DNA of 64,000 nucleotides. It comes from Agrobacterium arsenijevicii (GTDB lineage: Bacteria; Pseudomonadota; Alphaproteobacteria; Rhizobiales; Rhizobiaceae). Each line of letters opens with the position of its first letter. Position 1 is the stretch's first letter. The stretch covers positions 450,791 to 514,790 of the forward strand of contig JWIT01000004.1 in assembly GCA_000949895.1 (NCBI GenBank), in the 5' to 3' direction. The notes beneath the pieces were generated by a model, which was not told the DNA's origin, searched no databases, and saw only the letters and a list, made by a program, of their open reading frames with translations. A program made the position numbers and the translations under genes. Below, piece after piece: positions 56,624-64,000 of the stretch.

Positions 56624-57469
56624 TTAGCGCGACAGCAGCGTCATTGCCGTCATGGAATCGAGCAACGTGCGCGTCACGCCGCCGAACAGCAGTTCCCACC
56701 AGCGGGAATGGCCATAGGCCCCCATGACCAGAAGGTCGATGCTATGGTCGGACAGCCGGTTTTCGATTGCCGCCTGCGGTGAAACGCCGGCGATCTTTTC
56801 CTGCGAGGTGACCGTTACGTTGACGCCATGGCGGGCAAGCGTTGCGGCCAGTTCGGCGCCGGCAAGGCCGGAGGATTGCGTTTCGCTCTCGGCCTGATCG
56901 AAGGAGAAGATTTCGACGCTGTCGGCCGCAATCAGGAAGGGCAGGGCGTCGAAAGTGGCGCGTGTCGCCTCGCGAGAGCCGTTCCAGGCGATCAGCACGC
57001 GCTTGATCGGTTTGGCAACCGTCAGCACATGCGGAACGAGGAGAACGGGGCGGCCGCTTTCATAGAGAAAACCGTCGATATCCGAGCGGCTGTCGGACAG
57101 TGCGGAGGAATTGCTCTGGCGGGCGACAATGAGATCGGTGCAGCGCGCGCTGTCGATCGCCGATGACGAGGCGTAACCCACCGAGGTTACGAAGCTGCGC
57201 CACTCATGCGAGATGCCGTTGGCAGACAGCGTGTGTTCGAAAAGGTTTCCAACATCAGTGGTTTCCTTGTGCGCCACATCCTGAAGCACCTGGACGGTGG
57301 CGGGGTCGGGAATTTCCATCGGCGCGACGAGCGGAACGGCGGCCAGCGTTTCCATATGCAGGCCAATGACATGCGAGGAAAACTGGTCGGCAAGGCTTAC
57401 CACGAAATCGCCGAGCTTTTGCGTGTTCGCCACATTGTCGATCACTGCCAGTATCGTTTTGTAACCCAT
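56624..57469 (-). CDS. Universal stress protein, tandem UspA domains
   Basis: 281 residues from ATG 57469 (AGGAGCG upstream); the frame opens at 57547 without a start signal. Two Usp folds: residues ~1-145 (MGYKTILAVIDN, degenerate nucleotide loop) and ~155-281, the second with the ATP-binding-type GAYGHSRWWELLFGGVTRTLL. Tandem Usp proteins of this size respond to stress or stationary phase. It lies 91 bases downstream of the CinA-like gene on the same strand. Confidence 0.93.
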   Translation of the reverse strand: MGYKTILAVIDNVANTQKLGDFVVSLADQFSSHVIGLHMETLAAVPLVAPMEIPDPATVQVLQDVAHKETTDVGNLFEHTLSANGISHEWRSFVTSVGYASSSAIDSARCTDLIVARQSNSSALSDSRSDIDGFLYESGRPVLLVPHVLTVAKPIKRVLIAWNGSREATRATFDALPFLIAADSVEIFSFDQAESETQSSGLAGAELAATLARHGVNVTVTSQEKIAGVSPQAAIENRLSDHSIDLLVMGAYGHSRWWELLFGGVTRTLLDSMTAMTLLSR

Positions 57470-57559
57470 TTTTCGCTCCTCAGTGACACGTCGTTTCTGT
57501 GGGGAGGGTGGCTCCCTTTGCCGGGGGGCCACCTTGATCTTGGTCAACCCGTTTCCACC

Positions 57560-58351
57560 TCAGGCGGTTGCATCGCCTTTGCTGGCCGCCAGTCTTTTTT
57601 CATGGCCGATGGTCTCGATCATCGCCGCCACCGCATCCGCCGCCGCTTTCAGGACGGTGGCGTCACGAGCACGCACGACGATCTCAGTTGAAAAACGCTG
57701 CCCGTCATATTTCGGGTAGGAACCGATGCTGGTTTCGGGGTGCGCCTTCTGGATGGCGGTCAGCGGCGTGCCGATGTCGCCTTCGCCATAGGGCGAGCGC
57801 ACCGCCTGCGACATGACCTTCGCGCCGGTGCGCAGCGTCGGCATGACATTGTCGAGCATGGCCTGAAACACCTGCGGAACGCCGGCCATGACATAGACAT
57901 TGCCGATAACGAAGCCGGGGGCGACCGAGACGGGATTGACGATGTGCGTGGCGCCTCTTGGCATGCGGGCCATGCGCTTGCGGGCTTCGGTGAATTCCAT
58001 CTCACGGACGCGGTACATGTCGCCCAATATGCGCAACGCCTCGGCATCGTGTTCGCAGGGCAGGCCGAATGCCACGGAGATAGCATCCGCGGTGATATCG
58101 TCATGGGTCGGGCCGATGCCGCCGGAGGTAAACACATAATCATAACGGGCGCGCAGCGCGTTCAGTGCCTCGACGATCGCATCCTCTTCATCGGCAACGA
58201 TGCGTACTTCCTTCAGGTCTATTCCGGACATGGTGAGCACATCCGCGAGATGCCCGATATTCTTGTCCTTGGTGCGCCCCGACAGCAATTCGTCGCCGAT
58301 GGCGAGCATGGCGGCGGTAACGATGGAGGCGGTGGGGGAGGGATTGGACAT
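57560..58351 (-). CDS. CinA N-terminal / MoaB-like molybdopterin-binding family protein
   Basis: 263 residues covering only the molybdopterin-binding-like domain (MLAIGDELLSGRTKDKNIGHLADVL, YDYVFTSGGIGPTHDDITADAIS). The C-terminal nicotinamide-nucleotide amidase domain of full CinA is absent, as in many alphaproteobacteria, where a separate PncC-type protein exists. The usual annotation competence/damage-inducible protein A should not be read as evidence for competence. Upstream of the Usp gene on the same strand. Confidence 0.92.
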   Translation of the reverse strand: MSNPSPTASIVTAAMLAIGDELLSGRTKDKNIGHLADVLTMSGIDLKEVRIVADEEDAIVEALNALRARYDYVFTSGGIGPTHDDITADAISVAFGLPCEHDAEALRILGDMYRVREMEFTEARKRMARMPRGATHIVNPVSVAPGFVIGNVYVMAGVPQVFQAMLDNVMPTLRTGAKVMSQAVRSPYGEGDIGTPLTAIQKAHPETSIGSYPKYDGQRFSTEIVVRARDATVLKAAADAVAAMIETIGHEKRLAASKGDATA

Positions 58352-58628
58352 GGGGGTACTCGTCAGCTGTTTTGTCCGACGTTAGTCCCCCGCCCGGTGA
58401 ATGCAAAGCGGTTTTGGAAAAATGTCTTTTTGTAAACAGTTGACGCTCCGGCTTTTCGTTCACTGATTGCGAACAGTGCGTATGCGGATAGGCCGCTGGC
58501 GTGGGGCCGGCCTCTCGGTTACCTTCCCATCACACACATTTGACGGGTCAACGCCGATGATCATCGAGTTTTTGAAGAAGCTTCTAGCCGGCACGCCGGA
58601 AACAGTTCCAACAAAGGAAACAAAGAGA

Positions 58629-59228
58629 ATGACGAAAGTTTTGGTACTCTATTATTCTTCTTACGGTCACATCGAGACGATGGCTTACGCCGTCGCGGAA
58701 GGCGTGAAGTCGACGGGCGCGGAAGTCGTCGTCAAGCGCGTTCCGGAACTGGTGCCGGAAGAAGTCGCCAAGTCCTCGCATTTCAAGATGGATCAGGCAG
58801 CGCCGATCGCAACCGTTGACGAACTGGCTGACTACGACGCCATCATCGTCGGCGCTGGCACGCGCTTCGGCACGGTCGCCTCGCAGATGCGCAATTTCTG
58901 GGACCAGACCGGCGGTCTTTGGTTCGGCGGCAAGCTGGTCGGCAAGGTCGGCTCGGCTTTCACTTCGTCGGCCACGCAGCATGGCGGTCAGGAATCGACC
59001 ATCCTCGGTTTCATCCCCACCTTCCTGCACCACGGCATGGCCGTTGTCGGTCTGCCCTATGCCTTCCAGGGCCAGATGGGCGTTGATGAAATCAAGGGCG
59101 GTTCGCCCTATGGCGCCTCCACCATCACCGATGGTGACGGCTCGCGTCAGCCTTCCGCAATCGAACTGGAAGCTGCACGCTATCAGGGCGCACATGTTGC
59201 CAAGCTGGCCGCCAAGCTTTCCGCTTGA
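58629..59228 (+). CDS. wrbA: NAD(P)H:quinone oxidoreductase WrbA
   Basis: 199 residues from ATG 58629 (AAGGAAACA upstream), matching the usual 198. The upstream open frame back to 58467 contains a second ATG at 58557 that would add a hydrophobic stretch, but the flavodoxin-like domain begins at [16 protein letters not shown]. It two-electron-reduces quinones with FMN, protecting from redox cycling. Other diagnostic parts are [31 protein letters not shown] and [16 protein letters not shown] good terminator follows. Confidence 0.96.
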   Translation: MTKVLVLYYSSYGHIETMAYAVAEGVKSTGAEVVVKRVPELVPEEVAKSSHFKMDQAAPIATVDELADYDAIIVGAGTRFGTVASQMRNFWDQTGGLWFGGKLVGKVGSAFTSSATQHGGQESTILGFIPTFLHHGMAVVGLPYAFQGQMGVDEIKGGSPYGASTITDGDGSRQPSAIELEAARYQGAHVAKLAAKLSA

Positions 59229-59246
59229 GCCAAGGTTGATTGAAAA

Positions 59247-59276
59247 AGAAATGCGGCCCAAAAGGCCGCATTTTCT
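59247..59276 (+). terminator. Rho-independent terminator after wrbA
   Basis: AAATGCGGCC-CAAAA-GGCCGCATTT stem followed by TTCTTT, 18 bases after the stop. Confidence 0.93.
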
Positions 59277-59330
59277 TTACGCCGGCATTTTGAGGCGCCG
59301 AACCGGTGGGGAGAGGATTTTTAAGGCTGG

Positions 59331-59420
59331 TCAGATCGGCGGGTTGACCATGAAAAAGCAGCTTGCGATCACGAAGCCGAGCATCGAAATTTCGAGAAAA
59401 CCGTTCAATCCGTCACGCAT
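59331..59420 (-). CDS. 29-residue membrane protein
   Basis: ATG at 59420 is preceded by AAGGAGGATTGGA, an excellent ribosome-binding site. The product is a short polar start (MRDGLNGFLE) and one hydrophobic helix (ISMLGFVIASCFFMV) ending NPPI. Too short for usual gene calling. Same strand as another 29-residue protein 130 bases upstream. Unrecognised. Confidence 0.78.
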   Translation of the reverse strand: MRDGLNGFLEISMLGFVIASCFFMVNPPI

Positions 59421-59549
59421 TCCAATCCTCCTTGTGTTGGGCGAAAAGAGAACGGACAGAGTTTATCGCGGTTCCATAACAGAATAGTAAAATTCAGGAA
59501 TTTTTAATACGCACCTCTCCGCCTTATGACGGACAAGGATTTCGGCGTT

Positions 59550-59639
59550 TCAGCCGGTGACGACGAAGGCGACCACGAGGTGGCCGAGAAGGCCGATGGC
59601 GAGGCAGGAGAGGAGGAAAATGAACAGGGCTTTTTTCAT
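59550..59639 (-). CDS. 29-residue membrane protein
   Basis: ATG at 59639 encodes MKKALFIFLLSCLAIGLLGH then VVAFVVTG: basic start and a single hydrophobic helix running almost to the stop. It could equally be read as a signal-peptide-like fragment. The ribosome-binding site (GGAAG) is rather far away. It lies between a DUF982 gene and the other 29-residue gene on the same strand. Confidence 0.62.
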   Translation of the reverse strand: MKKALFIFLLSCLAIGLLGHLVVAFVVTG

Positions 59640-59735
59640 GTTTGCGGAAGCTTCCATCTGTTTTAACCCTTCGAACCCGTTGTCTTCACGTTTTCGCGCG
59701 ACAGGGCGCGTTTTCCGGCCAATGGCCTTACGTCA

Positions 59736-59981
59736 TCAGGCCTTGATGTCGAGGCCAGCCTCGATTGCGGCGGCGATGAAGGCCTTGCGCGCATCTTCAG
59801 GCTTTTTCCTGCCGGCGTCGACGGCGGCGCAGACCAGCAGCGCCGCGTCCAGCGCATCGCCATCCTCTATCGGCCAATCCTCGATCATGGCCCAGGACGC
59901 CGCCTGCGTTGTCTCGATGCTCGTATAGTCGCCCGGCGTTTCGAACGCGATCAGGACGGGTTTTTGCCAGCGCGTGTTCAT
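59736..59981 (-). CDS. DUF982 family protein
   Basis: 81 residues with the DUF982 pattern of conserved Trp and Cys: RWQKPVLIAFETPGDY, AASWAMIEDWPIEDGDALD, ALLVCAAVDAG and ARKAFIAAAIEAGLDI. DUF982 proteins are small cytoplasmic proteins found in several copies per rhizobial genome, with no known function. Monocistronic or leading the small-protein group downstream. Confidence 0.9.
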   Translation of the reverse strand: MNTRWQKPVLIAFETPGDYTSIETTQAASWAMIEDWPIEDGDALDAALLVCAAVDAGRKKPEDARKAFIAAAIEAGLDIKA

Positions 59982-60070
59982 CGCTTATGCTTATCCGTAT
60001 TGGTTGTCGTGCCCGGCTCTAAACCAAGCGGGCAGGATGCGCAATCCCGTTCGCTCCGGTTGCGGTGCGG

Positions 60071-60358
60071 TCAGTCGTCGCGCCCAAACAGCCACTCGCG
60101 AATGATGCGCCGGTCGATGAGTTGCAGCGAGCGGTCGGGCGCGATGCGGTAGGTTTCCACCGCCCGTGTGCTGCCATCGATGCGGAAGTCATGCGTGAAG
60201 GTGCTGCCGATCGGCGATTTCGTCAGCTTGGTACGCGGCTGGCCATTATAGATGATGCTGCCGGGGATTGGTTCGACATAAGGAGCCGGGCCGACGGCAA
60301 CGGCCGTGCATCCCGCAAGCGTAAGCGCGATAGTGGCCAATGATACGAGCGTTTTCAT
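60071..60358 (-). CDS. Small lipoprotein
   Basis: 95 residues from ATG 60358 (GGAGGACAGG upstream); the frame opens further upstream but without coding character. The signal peptide MKTLVSLATIALTLAGCTA contains a lipobox (LAGC). The mature part is beta-rich with PGSIIYNGQPRTKLTKSPIGSTFTHDFRIDG and ends WLFGRDD. Unrecognised; predicted outer-membrane or periplasmic lipid-anchored. Confidence 0.85.
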   Translation of the reverse strand: MKTLVSLATIALTLAGCTAVAVGPAPYVEPIPGSIIYNGQPRTKLTKSPIGSTFTHDFRIDGSTRAVETYRIAPDRSLQLIDRRIIREWLFGRDD

Positions 60359-60443
60359 CCTGTCCTCCGAAGTGCGTCTGCGAAAACGATATGGAGGCGC
60401 AACGGTTCCCGGCAGGCAAAAAGGACAGAAGTATTCGCCCCGA

Positions 60444-60548
60444 TTATTTGCGTCTCGGATTTTGAGTGTCGCGCGCGACCCAGCGAAAGAAAGCGTAGAC
60501 GACGAGGCCGAAGATGAAAAGCGGGATGAGGTTCGCAAAACCAGACAT
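60444..60548 (-). CDS. 34-residue single-span membrane protein
   Basis: ATG at 60548 encodes MSGFANLIPLFIFGLVVYAF then FRWVARDTQNPRRK: an N-terminal hydrophobic helix and a basic tail, so the tail is probably cytoplasmic. The start lies about seven bases from a GAGAA stretch. Not recognised; a further member of the tiny membrane-protein group in this region. Confidence 0.6.
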   Translation of the reverse strand: MSGFANLIPLFIFGLVVYAFFRWVARDTQNPRRK

Positions 60549-60667
60549 ATGATTCTCGTTTCTCCCTCCCGGTCCGGGGTCTAACCGAAGAGAAAGAGGC
60601 AAGGCAAGCGCGGCGCGCAGCGTCGCGGGTAAAATATCCGTGTGCCTGTGTTGGGAGGGGTCTGCCT

Positions 60668-60770
60668 GTCACGGAGAAATTGCCGGGGGAGAAGGCAACA
60701 GGTGAGACCTGGCGCACTGCCAGTGATACCAGGTCTCCCAGTCCCCCGCCAGTTTCAGGGAACGGGTGAC
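60668..60770. ncRNA. Candidate structured RNA, ~103-nt rod-like fold
   Basis: Five nested complementary blocks give one long interrupted stem: GTCAC/GTGAC (60668-72/60766-70), AAATTG/CAGTTT (60677-82/60750-55, one G-U), CGGGGGA/TCCCCCG (60684-90/60742-48), GAGACCTGG/CCAGGTCTC (60704-12/60729-37) and a terminal CAC/GTG. Most of the sequence is paired, unlike ordinary intergenic DNA. It does not match tRNA, SRP RNA or RNase P. It could also be a DNA-level inverted repeat; strand is undetermined. Confidence 0.5.
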
Positions 60771-60836
60771 TTGATTTAGTATGACGAACGACCGCCAATA
60801 TACATAGACCGAGAAATCACCTCGAATAAATCGCTA

Positions 60837-60852
60837 CTATGGTCGACCATAG
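60837..60852. promoter_or_regulatory. Perfect 16-bp palindrome
   Basis: CTATGGTCGACCATAG is self-complementary at all 16 positions, 262 bases upstream of the DUF3309 gene and 67 bases to the right of the structured element. It looks like a dimeric regulator's operator; no regulator is known. Confidence 0.45.
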
Positions 60853-61113
60853 GGGATGGCCGCAGAGCGGGTCGCACCCGGACGCCGCCATTGGTCCGGC
60901 GCGGCATAATAATTATCCGGCAAATAAGACGTCTTTTTTTGCCGCCAGAGGCGAGTGTGCCCCGCCTTCTTGTCCGCAAACGATGTTTAACCCGTTGAAT
61001 CCGAAGGAGATGGCTTTTCCTCCCCATGCCATCGCGGGCAGAGGAAACGGGAACCTTCTGCGCGTTCCGTCATTAAAACAGGCGGGACGCATATTATTAC
61101 CGGAGGGCTAAAC

Positions 61114-61266
61114 ATGCTCGGCACTATCCTCGTTATCCTGCTCATTCTGTTCCTGATCGGCGCGCTGCCAAGCTGGGGTTACCACAATTACGGCTATGGC
61201 CCCTCGGGCGGTCTCGGCCTGGTTCTGGTCATCGTCCTCGTCCTGTTCCTGCTTGGCCGCATCTGA
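61114..61266 (+). CDS. DUF3309 family small membrane protein
   Basis: 50 residues from ATG 61114, preceded by CGGAGGG. Two hydrophobic helices (LGTILVILLILFLIGALP and LGLVLVIVLVLFLLGRI) flank a turn with SWGYHNYGYGPSGG; this layout is diagnostic of DUF3309. These proteins are common in alphaproteobacteria, often stress-induced, with unknown function. Followed by a strong terminator. Confidence 0.9.
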   Translation: MLGTILVILLILFLIGALPSWGYHNYGYGPSGGLGLVLVIVLVLFLLGRI

Positions 61267-61290
61267 CCGATCGGTATTTGATATGCCGTG

Positions 61291-61335
61291 ATGCCCGCAC
61301 CGGCGCAAAAGCGCCGAATGCGGGCATTGTTTCTT
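61291..61335 (+). terminator. Rho-independent terminator after the DUF3309 gene
   Basis: ATGCCCGCA, then GGCGC-AAAA-GCGCC, then TGCGGGCAT form a long stem with a small bulge, followed by TGTTTCTT. Confidence 0.9.
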
Positions 61336-61506
61336 CTGAAATATGAGTGAGATACAAAAAATGACGGAATCCGAATGGCTTAGAGGATGAGCAATTGCGC
61401 CGCGTCCAACTGGCCGGAAAAAACAGCACATTCGGAACGAACCCTCTTGCGCCCATAATGGATTCGTTCTAAATGCCCGCCATCGCTCGAATTGATGAGC
61501 GTGTGA

Positions 61507-61580
61507 GGCCTCGTGGCGGAGTGGTGACGCAGAGGACTGCAAATCCTTGTACCCCGGTTCAATTCCGGGCGAGGCCTCCA
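61507..61580 (+). tRNA. tRNA-Cys (anticodon GCA)
   Basis: 74 nt including an encoded CCA. Acceptor stem GGCCTCG pairs with CGAGGCC; the anticodon loop CTGCAAA has GCA at positions 34-36 on an AGGA/TCCT stem; the T arm CCCGG-TTCAATT-CCGGG is perfect. The short variable loop fits a type I tRNA. Single copy in the window; no duplicated 3' end that would mark an integrated element was found nearby. Confidence 0.96.
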
Positions 61581-62045
61581 ATAAGCTTCTTCACCGGAAG
61601 CAAGCATTTGAAATACCTTCATTATTATTTGAGTGTGGCAATCTCGGCCTGAGCCGTCCGCCGCATTTCAGGCCGGTGTAGCGCAGCACTTTCAGGTGCT
61701 CGTCTGCGGCAAACCCAACATTCTTCTTCCGATCCCCCGAGAACTTCAAGATTTGCTACATCGCGTCTGTTCAAAGACATATCCGCGAATTGGCGGTTGT
61801 CCTTGTCGGCTCAGGGTTTCGAGCAGACAATATCGCACCATTTCGAGTGGCATGCAGACACGGTTTTCGCCGGGAAGAGTAAGCTTTTCGATTGGCGAGA
61901 ATACCGGAATGAACGCCGGCGGCCGGTTGGGGCTGCGTCAAAAAGACCCTGCGTGAGGGCATCGATTGAAGTTGTTGAAGCAGCAGTTTTGGGGTAGCGC
62001 TCGTTACGATCGATAGTGTCAAGTAACAGCCTGGAAATATTCAAA
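61581..62045. other. 465-base region after tRNA-Cys without recognised gene
   Basis: Several short frames are open on both strands but none has coding character or recognisable homology. It precedes a 46-residue gene. The site next to a tRNA 3' end is typical for past integrations, but no integrase remnant was seen. Confidence 0.5.
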
Positions 62046-62186
62046 ATGATGGATTGGGATTGGGTAGATTGGTTCCCTATAGTGGTCTTTCCGCTCAAGG
62101 TTCTCGTGTTAGGCACGGGCATGTTCTTCGCCATCAAGTGGCATCACGATCAAGCGAAGAAGGACAAGGAAACCAGCGGATCATAA
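62046..62186 (+). CDS. 46-residue single-span membrane protein
   Basis: Starts at ATG 62046 or 62049, with GGAAA about ten bases upstream. A Trp/Asp-rich start (MMDWDWVDWFP) leads to one hydrophobic helix (IVVFPLKVLVLGTGMFFAI) and a charged tail KWHHDQAKKDKETSGS. Unrecognised; the charge pattern suggests the tail stays in the cytoplasm. Confidence 0.65.
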   Translation: MMDWDWVDWFPIVVFPLKVLVLGTGMFFAIKWHHDQAKKDKETSGS

Positions 62187-62515
62187 GCGCCCGCTGAACA
62201 TACCGTTGGCGCGTCAGATTTGTCGGCCGATATAAAAGCTGATTTTTCGAGCTTCCGGGCGAAGCTTCCAAAAATCTCGCCAACAGAACCTGTCGTCTTG
62301 ACCATGGTGCGCCTTCATTGCGGTCATTCACGTTCCTGTTGTTCTAAAAAATCCCTGCCATTTCGCTTTTTCCAGCACTTGCCGTTCACCACGCTTGAAA
62401 GCGCAGGCTTGGGCAATTATGAGATTGTTTAAAGGTAAGGGGAGACCCGTGCCGTTTTGAGCTTTTGGAGCCGAGGCTTCCCGACCGGCATCCGCGAAAT
62501 TGAGGCGATAACGAT
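62187..62515. other. Promoter region upstream of pcm, no gene seen
   Basis: 329 bases with no coding signal on either strand. GAGG at 62502-62505 is the ribosome-binding site of the downstream gene. No palindrome longer than eight bases was noticed. Confidence 0.5.
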
Positions 62516-63187
62516 ATGATGGATTTCGAAACCGCACGCGCCAATATGGTCGACAGCCAGTTGCGCACGACCGACGTGACGTCGCATTCGGTGCTGAAGG
62601 CGTTTTTGAGCGTGCCGCGCGAAGCTTTCGTGCCGGCAGGCGTGCGGCAGATTGCCTATGTGGACGAGGATTTGCAGATCTGTCCCGCCCGCGACGGCCG
62701 TCCGGCCCGTTATGTCATGAAGGCCTCGCCGCTGGCGAAGCTTTTGCAGCTTGCGGCGGTGACCAAGGAAGACGTGGTGCTGGAAGTGGGCGGCGGTGCC
62801 GGTTATGCGGCTGCCATCCTCTCGCAGCTCGCCGGTTCGGTGGTTTCGCTCGAATGTGACGAGACGCTGGCGGCCGAGGCAACCGAGACGCTGGCCTCGC
62901 TCGGATATGACAACGTCGCTGTCGTCACCGGCGATCTCGAAAAGGGTTATGCGGGCGAAGCGCCCTATGACCTCGTTTTCGTCAACGGTTCGGCCGAGGA
63001 AGTGCCGGCGGCACTGACCGATCAGCTGCGCGACGGCGGACGTCTGGTTGTCGTCGTTGGTTACGGTAATGCCGCAAAGGCCACCGTCTATCGCCGCGAT
63101 GGTAACAGCACATCGGCTGTGACCTCTTTCAACGCTTCGATCAAGCCTTTGCCTGGTTTTGCCAAGGCGGCCGAATTCGTTTTCTGA
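62516..63187 (+). CDS. pcm: Protein-L-isoaspartate O-methyltransferase family protein
   Basis: 223 residues. It methylates isoaspartyl residues in damaged proteins using SAM. The fold begins with MVDSQLRTTDVTSHSVLKAF and the SAM-binding loop is LEVGGGAGYAAAILSQLAG (residues ~85-103); the VFVNGSAEEVPAAL strand stands where classical Pcm has a VTAAAPxxP motif. This divergent rhizobial form may act on another substrate. Start at ATG 62516; 62519 is also possible. Confidence 0.88.
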   Translation: MMDFETARANMVDSQLRTTDVTSHSVLKAFLSVPREAFVPAGVRQIAYVDEDLQICPARDGRPARYVMKASPLAKLLQLAAVTKEDVVLEVGGGAGYAAAILSQLAGSVVSLECDETLAAEATETLASLGYDNVAVVTGDLEKGYAGEAPYDLVFVNGSAEEVPAALTDQLRDGGRLVVVVGYGNAAKATVYRRDGNSTSAVTSFNASIKPLPGFAKAAEFVF

Positions 63188-63599
63188 TCCCTTAAAACGA
63201 TCATCGTGTTTTGACGCCGGGGCGGATTTTTCGCTCCGGCGTTTGTTTTTTCCGGATAGCCCATGCGCGACCTGTATCATCCGTTGCATTGCCCAGAAGA
63301 GGCCGTTTTCACAAAGCTGTGCATCACCGCGAAACTTGTCGAATCAGTGATTTAGTTCCTGACTATGCTGCCCTAGACTAAGGGTGATTCGGGGTGTGCG
63401 TATTTCTGCCCCGCATGAGCCTGCGACAGGGATGGCAAAGACGCTCGGCGGTTTTGACCTGACATGTTTCAGAGCATCGGGGCGGCGATCGGGTGCGATT
63501 GTCGCAAACGCGATGTAGGAATTGAACAGGTGCAAAGCGCCCTTTCCGGCATCCGAGGTGATGCGGCCGGGCGCTCGAGAGTGGAAACCGGGGATTGAT
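63188..63599. other. Intergenic region pcm to popZ
   Basis: 412 bases. It starts with the pcm terminator and contains the popZ promoter; a CGGGG/CCCCG hairpin lies around 63391-63414. No gene was found, although rhizobial relatives are remembered to carry tolC here. Confidence 0.55.
63213..63251 (+). terminator. Rho-independent terminator after pcm
   Basis: ACGCCGGGGCG pairs with CGCTCCGGCGT (one G-U) around an ATTTTT-type loop and is followed by TTTGTTTTTT. Confidence 0.9.
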
Positions 63600-64000
63600 A
63601 TGGCTCAGCCAAGCGTAGCGCGTGAACCGTCCATGGAAGAAATTCTGGCGTCCATACGCCGGATCATCGAAAGCAACGAGACCGGGCCTACCGGCGCGTT
63701 TTCCGGGCAGTTGCCGCCGGTCTATGACGATGAAGACGACGGCGCAGGCGAAGCGTCCTTCGTGACGGAGGCCATCAGCCCGCCGGCACGCGTTCCCCCC
63801 GCAGCAAATCAGGCATTTGGCGCACGGCCGGCGCAGGATTTTTCCGCCGCTTCCGAAAAGCTGACGCCTGAACAGCAGGAAATCTCTGCCGAGAAGAGCA
63901 TGTCGTTGGCCGATGTCGCCGCGCGCGTCCGCGCCGCTGCCGACCGCAACGCCGCCATGGGGCCGCAGGCATTCGCCGCGCAGGCTCAGCGTGAGCCCAC
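63600..64000 (+). CDS. popZ: Polar organizing protein PopZ (DUF2497), 3'-truncated by window edge
   Basis: The first 133 residues. The N-terminal helix REPSMEEILASIRRIIE is the hallmark of PopZ, which forms a condensate at the cell pole and anchors ParB and cell-cycle proteins. It is followed by a Pro/Asp/Glu-rich disordered region (PPVYDDEDDGAGEASF...), as expected. The conserved C-terminal oligomerisation helices lie outside the window. In Agrobacterium PopZ marks the growing pole. It follows pcm after 412 bases. Confidence 0.93.
   Translation, partial: MAQPSVAREPSMEEILASIRRIIESNETGPTGAFSGQLPPVYDDEDDGAGEASFVTEAISPPARVPPAANQAFGARPAQDFSAASEKLTPEQQEISAEKSMSLADVAARVRAAADRNAAMGPQAFAAQAQREP

Larger units (their letters stand above)
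60549..61113. other. 565-base gene-free region with structured element and palindrome
   Basis: It holds the rod-like inverted-repeat element at 60668-60770, a perfect 16-bp palindrome at 60837-60852 and, at its right end, the leader of the DUF3309 gene. No protein-coding signal was found on either strand. Confidence 0.65.

Noticed and set aside
60668..60770. 4.5S SRP RNA, tmRNA or RNase P RNA at the structured element
   Set aside because: None of their hallmark sequences is present and the length does not fit; kept only as an unassigned structured candidate.

Overview
The window looks like a stretch of a Rhizobiales chromosome, most likely from the Agrobacterium/Rhizobium group. The reasons are its high GC content, an IalB-family exported protein, DUF1127, DUF982, DUF2336 and DUF3309 proteins, PopZ, a single-chain B12-dependent ribonucleotide reductase, and rhizobial-style palindromic intergenic repeats. 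It is almost entirely ordinary chromosomal backbone: about 69 protein genes and one tRNA, with no insertion sequence, prophage, CRISPR array or rRNA. The species assignment is an inference from gene content; no database was searched.

Layout. 0-10 kb: the 3' part of glmS overlapping a GNAT gene, a DUF502 membrane protein, a VapBC-type toxin-antitoxin pair with a palindromic operator candidate, then recG and, divergently, sdhE-mfd, ended by a 250-bp inverted-repeat element. 10-18.5 kb: exported proteins, two EamA exporters, a DsbA-like oxidoreductase, an orphan YejA-like binding protein, ialB, hspQ, and the glnB-glnA nitrogen operon with a sigma-54 promoter candidate. 18.9-25 kb: NAD(P)HX repair enzyme, a GbdR-like AraC regulator, a DUF1127 gene divergent from a LysR gene, and a methylenetetrahydrofolate-reductase-like gene paired with a formyltransferase-like gene. 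25-33.7 kb: an entericidin with a Crp-type site, phosphodiester glycosidase, serine dehydratase, BTLCP protease, PilZ, PAS, rhomboid and CBS proteins.

33.7-46 kb: patatin, hisI and folE on the minus strand; a tight plus-strand cluster of an Fe-S scaffold-like protein, yidD and DUF1697; thrS; an exported beta-rich protein; nitroreductase and flavin reductase overlapping by four bases; DUF2336; AI-2E transporter. 46-59 kb: ABC exporter, Nramp manganese transporter with an operator-like palindrome, a small AT-richer islet with an orphan gene, nrdJ with a candidate NrdR box, gpt, universal stress protein, CinA-like protein and wrbA. 59-64 kb: a run of very small membrane proteins that a normal length cutoff misses, a DUF982 protein, a lipoprotein, a strongly structured non-coding stretch, DUF3309, tRNA-Cys, pcm and the start of popZ.

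The most interesting unexplained items are the rod-like inverted-repeat structure at 60668-60770 with a perfect 16-bp palindrome nearby, the cluster of 29-50 residue membrane proteins around it, the folate-enzyme-like pair at 23-25 kb, the islet at 50.2-51.3 kb, and two families of palindromic repeats each present twice. No convincing novel multi-gene system was found.
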